Positions 15,001 through 20,239 of a DNA stretch of 64,000 bases are shown piece after piece; the stretch's first letter is position 1; each line of letters opens with the position of its first letter. This stretch comes from Albugo candida. Lineage: Eukaryota > Oomycota > Peronosporomycetes > Albuginales > Albuginaceae. Location: the NCBI GenBank assembly GCA_905220665.1, contig CAJNAR010000018.1, positions 228,496 through 292,495 on the forward strand. Reading direction: 5' to 3'. The notes beneath the pieces were generated by a model. The model saw only the letters and a program-made list of their open reading frames with translations. It had not been told where the DNA came from and ran no database searches. The translations under genes were made by a program, and so were the position numbers.

Positions 15001-15555
15001 GATGCAAAATACGGTCAGGGAAGAATCGATGCGAACGTTGAAGACTGTAGTGCAAGTCTTCTCGAGCCATTGGGAAAAAGCTCACAAAGTGATGACAGCG
15101 CATTGAAAACTGCTCTCAATGGAGCGATTCTCAATATGCCATCTGAAGAGCTTCCAAAAGTGAAAGTATGGTGCAATGCATGCGCCCGAATGGTACAAGA
15201 CAATTTACTAACTCTACAGTTTGATCTTACTTTACATCTTGGACCTGGGGAGTACTTTATCATCGGAAAGAGCATACCAAAAGAGGAGCAATTTTATCAA
15301 GAAAGCGACAAATGTGTCGTAAAAGCAGTCACTGTCTCACCCAACAGCATACGCATCGACCAAAATGACCCATTATTACCGTCCCGAGAGACTTGCTCGT
15401 TTATGGATGCAATATACACATACTCCGTTATGGCGTTTAATCTCCGCGCCGGCATATTGAGCGATTTGATCGCTGGAAGAGAGTACTCGATCCGAGTGAT
15501 TGCTCAGAACGCATTGGGGGACAGCGAGCCAGCAGTGATGCCCTCAGACACGTAG
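1..15555 (+). CDS. Giant PA14 / fibronectin-III repeat extracellular protein (5' end outside window)
   Basis: The frame is open from the first base, so the ATG at 127 is internal and the gene starts left of the window. It gives 5184 codons without an intron and stops with TAG at 15553-15555. A PA14-like domain lies at about nt 508-950 (aromatic-rich, with GQYFTNRW and SVRWTGY). About 17 fibronectin-III-like modules follow, many opening with a P-S-x-P-x-x-V strand and closing with a Y-x-V/I-R-V-x-A-x-N strand (for example near nt 1780, 3095, 4665, 9940, 11286, 13307 and 14395). Between them recurs a second module of the type G-x-F-x-L...A-L-E-x-L-x-x-V-x-V, as known from giant protist surface proteins. 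No membrane segment is seen near the C-terminus, and the protein ends right after an FN3 G-strand, so the tail looks cut short. Adhesion or surface-coat role is inferred from the domains only. Confidence 0.9.
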   Translation, partial: SCDRFRTQKVEISFDSELSGIFTLQYLNSTTSPLAFDINADDMKKSLEKLSSIYAVNVDHPVSAVWVITLLSVKEQSMGLRLLYAERYRLSGKNVDITVSSSCPSTKTASNGVVIRSQYGRPGLQFQSNLLGTLKVPVKVAYSSTYPGKYLATYTASRAGSYNLSIQIAGRNGIVGQYFTNRWLYGDPSVHRVDAIIDFEWEDGWIVPDVRDFISVRWTGYIKACFSEEYNFTIHTPHSVRLWIDDTLILNGFDDEIPTILYESNAENWFVSTPIAMVKDRLHSVILEFRKDHGISYLQLLWSSSSQVLAVVPIWSLFHKISSLDPDGIDDIHKSPFPVSIQGTLPGPPLNVSLAIASAKSLQISFYSPLYDGGSEVEGYLIESWERELFGVPEIQRIKLDRRIDGGSFTLELDAGQQSRPLAYDSLGEDVKNALEAIKGCGNVSVTRMTSSTIVDFSVTFTTRITSVPVLTINGHALTSRSLMTAYYGVCAKGSGSPIGNPGSVVLCGSSESRTSAVTPPLTSTSVSLLYLNREEPYVAVVDGLNQPTAVSAPSKAGEGGDGGLGFDVRISAFNGIGYGLPSAFVSMKPMAIPSPPRNVKLNLVAGSSTSLRVSWDHPMNDNGAVITHFVVSWELVTSKVSNTTERFSGTSQSFLNEFPVSQSYKHTVANLTPGTLYQVCVEATNIVGGSTQTYATPSTETPRRKADFPFGSLDSYAVSLNVRSIGSLTNDQNHSNAVKIWLSTSTLVLSWTEPSNFVVEETGDTIRSYKIEWFEESNARNEVQILKIGGGDSNDIVSGTFQLEFGTNIVTQALPADVEAQVLEESLKALPTLRDVHVERSNQRLAGGYEWTITFLSEAPSDQQKSPLRIRSDSLRAASLFTDVGHDLDPAHIGANRIGNCQLVDGSPQVSGITAQIGMYLRLDADAAGNPIDSAQVWRIDSVSPILTLDRPFLGTSGTYTVVLGWTAPGKLPRRYEMITISRTQLASNQFVLENLTAGVEYTARISACNSVGCGIPHTAFPKRVSPIQQRPSEPVSVQVVVESADTIRILWTHPFTNGGDVISHYRVAWDQTRQFSLSAGSSLHYVRNPMTDCQVSPCETLVGSLTRGSTYFVRVFAYNSFGYSQTPGEPSPLFVIPTTTPSPPKYVFIEPKKALSSQPSTKSSLLVTFDTTHDDGGAPVTKYKIEWDCMDFDTMGRIALSGPQGALSLEQSVLYQRYTTQMILLSGDRNTLRGFFRLSFMNQIIPATFQWDIDAESMAETIATSLPIFGPGSIHVRRYEAENKVAWFLQYRNVKPSSTNGAVIEERPLLRVSIDEKDLFSDFDTVKVATNGQSLQGNNVKMEVVTVIKALHGFEQQVITITSDRTVASASSMTPPERLKGHFQVIYNGSSTNWIPYAINSVHFQQLLSEAFPSMGEIAVYRKENINVDSSHLSVGVQFTIVFLTEIGSNLPLLKCNTERIVSVFASEQIRGTVSRPISAKQFDFTGSNCYKSVTIDKLNLLESKTLGRGTYEIPGLHVGVSYHVRVSAWNGVGSDYGPSQFSTPVLLSPQSCPSRPRDVEAENIAPSLLRVSWKKPLLSGGSVISKYNVQFRVDFASWTKTLVVSKPPDIQSVYIYSSSAFGLQGSIYIQYSGEISSTGISVDATSVQVKEFLEGFSTIDLVNVSILPIRERSKYSAGKRYGVVWKITFSELSLIRSPALLVSTDTTGSLSIFSKPIPPFKREMCGGSLSDVSCVKVVRDRIELTQTIVNTTEVIKDQAVSLPHQNLMISVAAVNAHGFTSDFTTAVLPRTEPQAPSPPNAVVAIPCAADAILVRWKASTYRGGVDGELLQYLIQWDISMNFDLQSVQTGSRILHETDSTAIVTESVDAFVAENTFETLIVGLEASKRYYARVFGINSVGYSKPSQAVPLQAHERIERMIIQATSLADTIAAGQAFRLSFSNYPALSTRAIPIRSEASVLQSALMDLPGISSVMITRNDHSKGSLGIALYDTSGIDTSSEVYVDLLITFLPSEDGVSASDWGSMQVSDLSPVSPASVNIVTIQAGFHETPMWVQPHAMRSIGPQNVSVSMIDDSSLGVEWKPPKFGQMTTGTPLSQKYKIEWSANSPLFTDSVTSAAAFEYRSAAKSTAFVVPKDPMNSEEVLKYKITSLSSENKYFVRVSSYNGDMTSFLSWNLGYSDPVLASMAQGYGASDLQMYQIAPKMQIPSKPHAAQMRLSRSKVPTQLEISFTEPIFNEFGFVAGNGGSLIQSYRVEWTTDPYFSLSAVKSYEIPQITSILHTPRICNGGSMCNFPLGAEVQSLSHAANAVDGSFRLSLGILWPPEPLQRDTIATLFPTLLCSACVTSIDHAGMFMTFTTPNLRLSLGTNAVFLLDRDGASKGCAFQVSNPPNALLNRLYFTSPGGIVLSDRSQCTLTFGAFSVHSTPTTDCLSVSSLTASNLETKMEASFQDDISVAVETDGQAVKYWFTFTGASFAAQPASGGRNIDMVPPLLVSAFDGTAGCSPLSNSITTKVELESSTTLTAGVPYYVRVSARNEAGLGPPLQTTPICRDHSMYCNKLSPPNSLQLIPATSPLPPKNASVWNDPNDNSGVYVLWPVTGDQLSIEAQGSPIQAFLVEYSTDTTFSGSTLCTGCVISFQISTGTLQLATAISPVFPRWVRLQNVRPTCFLLIIGGNGNAYMTAPHSGCEDFASASVSSQVDLIALHTNSPENGFVVVAANDLKETSTIKVAQLVPNTVYRIRVRSLNTQGLSETSTFAFSTCPPNQSIAACSATGLDASTTTLLSSIVTRKLPNAPFLSVPLHLRVSQPQAIATVNTFTKSTAQVFFYDSNGWRGLQSVDFIRIERSFDQSFNSLIESIDIPITIDRNVAADYGLSQETCCSFWNTLPLCLNCVTAYDATNLILTLSSALPALVSFSSWDLYPGDQILVDEGARNCLFTLGSMVNDLVSALLLSSWKWNVAVTSGCSSFSSTSLSLYRRYQSTFTLQDLVLGKRTFLRASSHNSLGIGPPSDPIVITSITKSDPPPAASIRVHTLTRYKEVNEPLLQSLSASLTDLERVSSLAIQFQPSNAGTSSLDRNGGDPVSSYLIEWSDKEWSTMTPHVQVLSTILTGPLAPGASIVSGAFTLRLDTRNCGNCQMKGVFSTCAIAYNAAAAEVEYALLYLSNIASVRVTMAGSSANGGCNLITGECAWRITFDSDLGIIPDLTLAENRLSCVSAQATVSVTTETLGSLHGALYCPRYEPLTWTLSTSGPQSCLQVAASDENVTQTVLRGFLPPGKFFFLRVAAANSLGFAFRRSPNPRGMQVPFEPPSPPTSFYNREASPVLRLAGRSSLIVEYGLPIFDGGGSIASITIQWDTSPTFRGPIGSAVIASPIQNGRFRIDDLFPNTMYYVRMYAMNREAGDTLYTLTKPDRELTRGKPSAPRNVLLNNGNRSPRGTWILVTWHPPVDVNGRTDRSIESYQIEWCEAYTTEREFGQPLIQTVETSGMISGGSFTLSFPFSSRSVKPNGVEIDLNGFRLLPGSVTITNGFDYIATTKDLTSFLTRGDLFAVQGTLYLVASTGLLSSSRIPLASTTNYKAATSSSLGSSRLIYTGIRLTNALISAPYKTAPLAHDCTSDALREALELLPSVGIVHVERSQNSLQTQTNTFAWSITFLNQASSILSDSNQAISLIVNDRELISSDSSAGAFVRISQSGSSPPLFDTKSISSNVTSVEIPNLITGTLYHFRVAAVNDIGLGPFQRGTNSDSLFKNAIAPARAPSAVNKVELEALSTKQFQVSFDEMTLSGGAPVTNYSVSYSSLDTFHARNTVEMIVQPSVRVQRVSIGAISDVSPGTSFTISTLYLPKDNAIGNAKLLLCISTQVSTRLNALHFEETNGFVIRIPQDTIHDIPIVDFSTQFTRGEIVRVQNALFKVCLDPTFSFAPSNVKVFSFDGVDTITLSAALSGWLLNVFVDGSLISIGAPRLTTCKALMTRTSLVNLQLSRLSCLPAQLSALIAQNGVNGASIQIHWGPAILPLCQLRDPMSPLNASDFSQLMRTAFRSTSLTANVGDKVAEIPFPFPIFQSISIGKAGILRTKGDSSGLLYMASWSQYEIDCGDYIRLGDLIDGPTYRVRGKCKDTATPVVCDCDFSTPSVSYLQLANLYDMGKPAFLTENALQFATFERQSITIRSVSGDVAHGRGGFRIRFGFETTFTTLRGGEIGSNPNSASGCLLWSSGSLTANANADISSLEKELESFDAIDNVRVSRFLTTAPTAMTYVIDFIGSRVRGNQPILEVVDVGVNGCSSFASVAAPSTPIAAPIIQVQRDESSFIVVYKLPTTSSVPFDASATALEKALEELPAVGQVKVSKSKDPYRSEWRITFNSESNDFVPQLFVNEFRLKPAAISITKRQEIDITPALNSSAVFARVRARNRIGDGEWSTSIPEMIPLITQVPGRISSLELQVLSDTELLLHWDHPIHNGGESIIEYKVEVYSAEVNSGARNVRLFRPFEVDTRRISEVGGLYDTQILHLSAPIRGSYRFLAGTFAVGYLNQWTAELHFDISAKSLQSHVQNLTSIGPCRQVRVDRELGPNGYTWIITFQPNDTQTRVFGCSGWQALSLEALDVKSTNLMMCTDSLRTNCVLKDKMTGLGPSVSLASVSELQSLGCRGSIVSSTDTFRIALLGKITDPIRATAKQQEMQDALDAVLPPGSVSVGFPDPQTTICASNSLTRVYVLFRAFRGDAPLLTTVSVSPSLTLIATEMRKGRYQRLVGRLPHSIVLDGLIAEKEYHTRVAASNSAGFGAYKAGNPSTPSKRAPSTPMSINILSKANVESSSLLVFWGTPLSNGGSEITSYRLEYDTSPTFSSHCGERVETQFLTVRSSVPLTSSKSFRLVTSQDPLQSQQPVDVGCFSPLVSAVDLELALQALGGIHANARVSKHALDDVSWEYGHRYKITFGIDTAAWSHIPELDGRHFVNDAYNQLRVSLLRRPDALSTLNCFNDFDGVIQSDREHFGFNLDAKYGQGRIDANVEDCSASLLEPLGKSSQSDDSALKTALNGAILNMPSEELPKVKVWCNACARMVQDNLLTLQFDLTLHLGPGEYFIIGKSIPKEEQFYQESDKCVVKAVTVSPNSIRIDQNDPLLPSRETCSFMDAIYTYSVMAFNLRAGILSDLIAGREYSIRVIAQNALGDSEPAVMPSDT

Positions 15556-17098
15556 CATAAAATAAGTCAGAAAATTCAGAAAGGAGATTAGACTTTAAGT
15601 CATATTGATTGGTTGGTGCGGGTAGAGCTGGTGGTCTAGATAGATGCCACCGTAGACGAGAAGATAGTAGCTGCTTCCATAAGGATACGATCGTCGTCAC
15701 AACTAGCTGATCTTACTCGGGCGTAAGTACCTCAGCTTGAGATGTCTTCAATTGCTAATCAGATCAAAGTCATAAAGCACTGAAGAGAGTCATGGAACTT
15801 GGGCGTCTTCGTGGTAGATGAAACGAATCCACCTATGATTGCACAAGAGAAGCAGACAAGTAAGAGATGTCCAGTCTTCCGTGGTCAACCATCCGATGGA
15901 AATACCTGATAATGAATGGATCGCATCTATTGTCAATGGTAGGCAAGACTACATTGCGATTGCTGTCATCATGGAGAGCACGGAACTACCTCGTCATCAA
16001 GCAAACGAATACTGTGTCTGTGTCGAAAGCACCTGTAAGCATCTCCTCAAGCCCTGAGATAAAAGCTGCTTACCATGCAAACAAGTTTTCATTTCAAGCC
16101 TTTTATTGCCCCTTAGCTCTTTCTCGCCACTCTCAAAATTACTGTGTGCCAAACTCCCACTTCCGCATTTCGCATACAGCCCAATAAAGTCGAATGTCTT
16201 TGCTTCTTGGGCGAAACATCAATGCATCGTACTCTTCCTTGCCATGCTTCATAATGCAACAGTATCCTCTACGATCCCATCGTTAATTGTTACTGACTGC
16301 CTCGACTATGATGAGAGGAAAAAGTGTGCTTCCATGTGCCCCCAATATGTTATGATGTTGAGATATTGATGATGATACCGTACAACGCGGAAGGAAATTT
16401 GTAGCAACTGCACCAAGGCGATAATGTCAAGCAGATTGGCATACAGTGGGTGCATCACCCGCTATCAAATCACATATCGAATTATGTCGTAATCTCACAG
16501 AGACATCTTAAAGGTTTGTGTGTAACTTGGCTGCTTTCAAAAGTCTGAATTTGTGGCATCGAAAAATCATGACTACTTCTTTGTTAAAGAGACCCTGTAT
16601 CAAGGCGGGAGGATCACCGGAGCAGACGATGGGGTGATTGACCATAAGAATATGATATCGAGCAGAATAAGTACTACAAAGTGGATGCCATAGATCGCGG
16701 AACAGTGACTCTAACGAGCCAAAAGTACAAGGAAGCAGAGCATTTGAGTAATTGTACTTGAGCCTGAAACATAAAGTAGATCATTTACAAATGATTGTTG
16801 AGCTTGACGGAAGTCTCAAAAGAGGGTGGCGAATATGAGAAAGCTTGAAAAGTACAAACAGAGGTATTTCCATTTGTGATAAAATTCAATTCTTCAGCGC
16901 CTTTGATAAAAACTAGTGTAGCAAATACACTTCGCATGAGCGATCCGATCCTTTCGAACGACTTGAACCAGGAGAATTATACGCTGGAGGAAGAACGTAG
17001 TGATAGATACTGAGTCCGCTCGATTTTGGCCTGAACCCATTGAAGATAGACCCATGTTTTAAGGAATTTACAATATTTAGCTGACCCAACTTTTTTTC
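15556..17098. other. Gene-poor stretch with coding debris downstream of the giant gene
   Basis: No intact gene is seen. Short open stretches appear in changing frames. One lies at about 15839-16057, with coding-like composition around DNEWIASIVNG and no family I recognise. Another is near 16935-16975 and reads FERLEPGELY, like the strand that precedes an FN3 G-strand. Together with the clearer relic at 16565-16760, this suggests the former 3' continuation of the giant FN3 gene, now broken by stops and frameshifts. This is inferred from the similarity of short motifs. Confidence 0.4.
16565..16760 (+). pseudogene. Frameshifted relic of a module of the giant FN3 protein
   Basis: One frame reads DYFFVKETLYQGGRITGADD up to about 16645. 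It then changes by one base into a frame reading EYDIEQNKYYKVDAIDRGTV and on to LTSQKY, and ends at a TGA at 16758-16760. The piece YKVDAIDRGTVTLTSQKY has the same pattern as VWRIDSVSPILTLDRPF at about nt 2810-2865 inside the upstream giant protein. A single-base deletion near 16647 would explain the frame change. It is probably a dead fragment of the giant gene or of a paralogue. Confidence 0.42.
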
Positions 17099-17452
17099 CT
17101 AGGACACGCAAAGAGACTCTGTCAGCAGAATTAGGGTCGAAAGAGACTCTGCTCCATTACCTGACCATTCAAAAGATCTTTTCGCTTCCTCATAAGTCTT
17201 TTTTACTTCATCCAGATATCCATATGCATGTACATTTTCATTTCTTTTTTCGAATTCTTTTTGACGATCTGAATATGTGAGCAATCGACATTTATTTTCG
17301 TATTCATATGGTAAAGCCAACGCGAATTCGATCGCGGTCGAATGCGATTGGAATAAAGGATGTGGATATTCACGGCCAACAACTGAATGTGGCCAACTCG
17401 AAAGCAGTATTAGTCCGGCGATTGCAATTCTTTGAAGTGTGATACGGGCCAT
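17099..17452 (-). CDS. Small secreted protein, family unknown
   Basis: This is a 117-residue protein. It has a clear signal peptide: a basic N-terminus, then a hydrophobic core IAGLILLSSW, with likely cleavage after SVVG (about residue 26). The mature part of about 90 residues is charged, with a helix-like stretch rich in K, E and R (QKEFEKRNENV and then EVKKTYEEAKRSF), and carries two cysteines, one of them near the C-terminus. No RxLR or CHxC motif is seen after the cleavage site. The gene sits alone in a gene-poor, transposon-bearing stretch, a typical setting for effector candidates in plant-parasitic oomycetes; a virulence role is only inferred. A 3' intron that would extend it cannot be excluded, because the stop follows closely after CVS. 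Confidence 0.55.
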   Translation of the reverse strand: MARITLQRIAIAGLILLSSWPHSVVGREYPHPLFQSHSTAIEFALALPYEYENKCRLLTYSDRQKEFEKRNENVHAYGYLDEVKKTYEEAKRSFEWSGNGAESLSTLILLTESLCVS

Positions 17453-17779
17453 TCTGATAATTGATTCAGTTTGGGTGGTGGAGAGAATTTTTCAAAGTGA
17501 AAGCGCTATCGCAGCCAAATTTGCTTTCGCGCGCGATGATTGCGTGTACATGCGAGGGTGTTGTACTTTTATTATGCGAATCTGTACATCAGCCTTAAGC
17601 ATAGGGTAAACACCGGAAAGTTGTACAACTTACGTAGGGTAAACAGACGAGGCAATGGAGTATTTTGACTTTGTGCCAATTGAAGGTCCAGGAAAATGGG
17701 TTTCACAATAAGAAACGAGACAAATGCAAAGTCAAACGCAATATCCTTCCTTTTCTAGCTAATCTCCAACACTTGGCTC
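17453..17779. other. Intergenic, upstream of the small secreted protein
   Basis: No gene is recognised. This stretch would contain the promoter of the minus-strand secreted protein gene. Two copies of a TAGGGTAAACA-like string occur near 17603 and 17635. They resemble a telomere-type heptamer only loosely, and no function is claimed. Confidence 0.3.
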
Positions 17780-18045
17780 CTTGGTCTTCTAATAAAGTCC
17801 CACGATGTTCCTCATTTCTTGGTAAACTCCACACATTCTCCTTCATTTTCTGATGATATTCAACGCTCTTCCTGCTTTCCTGGTAGAATCTAGCACGTGC
17901 TACTGAGCTTTCTGATAAAATCCAAGGCTGTCCCTACTCTTCGATTATTTGATGATTTAAACACTGCCGCATGCTCCTGATAGACTCTGGTACATAGCTC
18001 TTGAATTATTGATGAAATTGAACGCTGTTTCTTCAGTTTTGCACC
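17780..18045. repeat. Degenerate minisatellite, about 8 copies of a ~32-bp unit
   Basis: Successive units begin with variants of TGATAAAATCCAACGCTG and are spaced 28-37 bp apart (near 17788, 17819, 17851, 17881, 17913, 17950, 17978 and 18010). On the minus strand part of the array stays open as a loose 10-11 residue repeat (ARFYQESRKS, then VEYHQKMKEN, then VWSLPRNEEH). The array may therefore be a decayed repeat-coding exon rather than a neutral minisatellite. Confidence 0.55.
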
Positions 18046-18194
18046 TAGATCGCTTGAGTCACAAGCGCTGACAGGATAGTAGTTGAGGGCGTCATTCTAA
18101 TGACTCTATATTTGTAGCAGATAGATACGTTATAAGCAACAACTCAATGGCGCATCATAGTCACAGACAACACATTACTAAACTAGCCGTGCTT

Positions 18195-18710
18195 GAGACA
18201 AACTAATTCATCAGCTTTAGTCGGTGACCTTTACAAGCCATCATTCAGAATAAATCGTATCGTACACTCGCGTCCTAATCGATTATTGAGGAATAGAATG
18301 ACGTAACTTGGATCAATTGTTGACATCACCGCCTTTAGAATATAATCTAGTCTTCCAGATCAGTCTGATTTATTTCAAAAAGGCGCCTCATGTTTGTCTA
18401 TGTTGATGACTTTTGTTGTGCATCGATTGCGTCGCCTTCCATTACTCTACCATAGTTGTTATATTTTCAACATGGTCCACCTCAAGTGGATGCCAATAGC
18501 TTTTGTGAAATTCGCGAGGGTACCTATACATTGCGCGTGGTGTAGAGTAATTTAGCGAACAACCAGCTTCGCCAACCAATTGAACACTTTGAACCGCTTT
18601 TTGGTAATTTCTCATGCAACAGTCAATCTGATGAAAAATCATACGCAGGAACCAATTGCGTGGATTTTGAAATGCGCTACCAGTCAATCGTCGTCGAGCT
18701 TGCATTATGA
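18195..18710 (-). pseudogene. Decayed minus-strand gene of unknown family
   Basis: The minus strand has an 87-codon open stretch at 18442-18705 with coding-like composition (for example NPRNWFLRMIFHQIDCCMRN and FHKSYWHPLEVDHVEN). After its stop, further open pieces follow in other frames, such as YILKAVMSTIDPSYVILFLN at about 18345-18285. Frame changes and stops separate them. Further along the same strand lies the 32-bp repeat with its loose peptide repeat, so all these pieces may come from one dead gene. No family is recognised. Confidence 0.35.
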
Positions 18711-18898
18711 GTTCATTGCCATTGCATAATGAAAAAGCATGTAGAGGCTATCGTTATAGCAGATGGGCGAATGCAGGGAACCCTGGCTTCTACGCACGTA
18801 TCATTGATGGATAAAGGTTCAAATGGAAGGATGAGAGGTATCTTGTATATTCAATTGCCATTCTGCTTGAGATATCTCTCGATGATTGAATATCCATA

Positions 18899-19219
18899 GG
18901 GAATTCCTAAACTCAACCTCGCTTCTTCCTAACTCACCCCATGCATTTTATTAGCCAATCATATTTCATGATTTTAATGAATCATTTTTCACTTTTAAAA
19001 AGTGGAACTTGCAAGACACAACCGGCACCTCCTGGCATCATGTCCTGTTGCTTGACAAATACTGCATCTGGAAAGGCGACGGGTTTGTGGATTAGAAATC
19101 CGAGTTTGATTTACTGCCTGGACATATTCAATAGCCCAAGTCCATTATTTAAATATGATTGGCTAAAAAAATGCATGGGGTGAGTTTAGGAAAAAGCGAG
19201 GGTGAGTCTAGGAATTCCC
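18899..19219. mobile_element. MITE, 321 bp, with ~70-bp terminal inverted repeats and an 8-bp target duplication
   Basis: The left end (18899-18967, starting GGGAATTCCTAAACTC) is repeated in inverted orientation at the right end (about 19150-19219, ending GGAATTCCC), with few mismatches over about 70 bp. The flanks are a perfect direct repeat TATCCATA at 18891-18898 and 19220-19227. The element is short and encodes no transposase. An 8-bp target duplication fits hAT, Merlin or P-type superfamilies; which one cannot be decided from a single copy. Confidence 0.9.
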
Positions 19220-19227
19220 TATCCATA

Positions 19228-19419
19228 GTGTGGGGGAAAACATAAATACTCGCAAGGAAAGAATGAGCTGGTACCACATTGCAAGCCCATTTTATAGAAG
19301 AGACACGTTCAAATAATCTTCTCAGACACATTTCACGCTTTCAAAGCGCTTTTCTCGTAAAGCAAGTAGCGGCAATTCAAGCAATCATCCCAACCATCGT
19401 GACATCACAAAGTGATCAT
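19228..19419. other. Intergenic between the MITE and the next relic
   Basis: Nothing recognisable is seen in this short stretch. Confidence 0.3.
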
Positions 19420-20150
19420 TGACACCATTCAGAACCAGCTACAAGCCAAAGATCTGGCTCGACCATGCCGCTATATCTCGTGGAGTTGTAATTGCGCGCA
19501 CATATTGAGGATTATCAGGAACGCATGCGAACCAGGTAGAATCAGGGGCATCTTTGGCTTCAGCTGAGCCAAATCAAGTTACCAATTTGACAGCCATACA
19601 TTTGATAACGGAAGTAGCTTCGATGCAACATCTTCCAAATTCGACCTCAACTCAACCTTCGCGTTCCCAATAACATAAATATAGAAGAATGGTCAGTGTG
19701 ATGGGACAAGCTTTCCAACGTAACACCAATAAGCCAAACACTTACCAGGACACGTCGAAGACCCAGTTTGGTATGCGTTTGGTGCTGCAAAAAGCTGATA
19801 AAGTGAGTCAGTCAAATCGCTTTGCTAACACAAACATGCAAGGAGATGGGATTCATCGTCAAGATGACTTGAAGAAATTCCAGCGACAAAGTTGTTTGGG
19901 TGTTTTATGGACTTGAACTCTTGAGGAGTTGGAAAATCAGATTTTGGAATTTTGTGATACTAATAGCTGGTTGTCGCAATATCATGATAACAAAGAGCTT
20001 TTCTGCGACAACAAAACTGAGGTTTTGGCAGTCAAGATTCTGAGACGTTGTAGAATAACACTAGGTCTTTTTCCATGCTCTTCAATCACTCCCGCCCGAC
20101 TGAGTCATTGTCGAACAACAGTTTGCCACAATCGAGAAACATGTGTCGGA
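19420..20150 (+). pseudogene. Decayed plus-strand coding region
   Basis: One frame from about 19420 to 19916 is broken by only three stop codons. It reads coding-like stretches such as FRTSYKPKIWLDHAAISRGV and TKTQ-like segments ending FGMRLVLQKADKVSQS. A second frame from 19929 reads ENQILEFCDTNSWLSQYHDN and onward. The order resembles a repetitive oomycete family of transposase-like proteins with an FGxxLV motif followed by a W-x-x-Y-x(7)-F-x-D-x-K segment, but that comparison is from memory and weak. It is a pseudogene of uncertain family. Confidence 0.3.
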
Positions 20151-20239
20151 TAGTTCTTTGTCTCCAATAGCTTCATTGTATTAAGCCGCATGAAGTGATC
20201 CACGAACGTCGACGAAGCTACTAGTGTTCGAAATAGCTT

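Noticed and set aside
16106..16369. 87-codon plus-strand frame after the giant gene
   Set aside because: It overlaps another frame, has no motif, and is not in a frame that continues the giant protein.
17603..17650. Telomere-like strings (TAGGGTAAAC twice)
   Set aside because: Only two scattered, imperfect copies; not a telomere tract.
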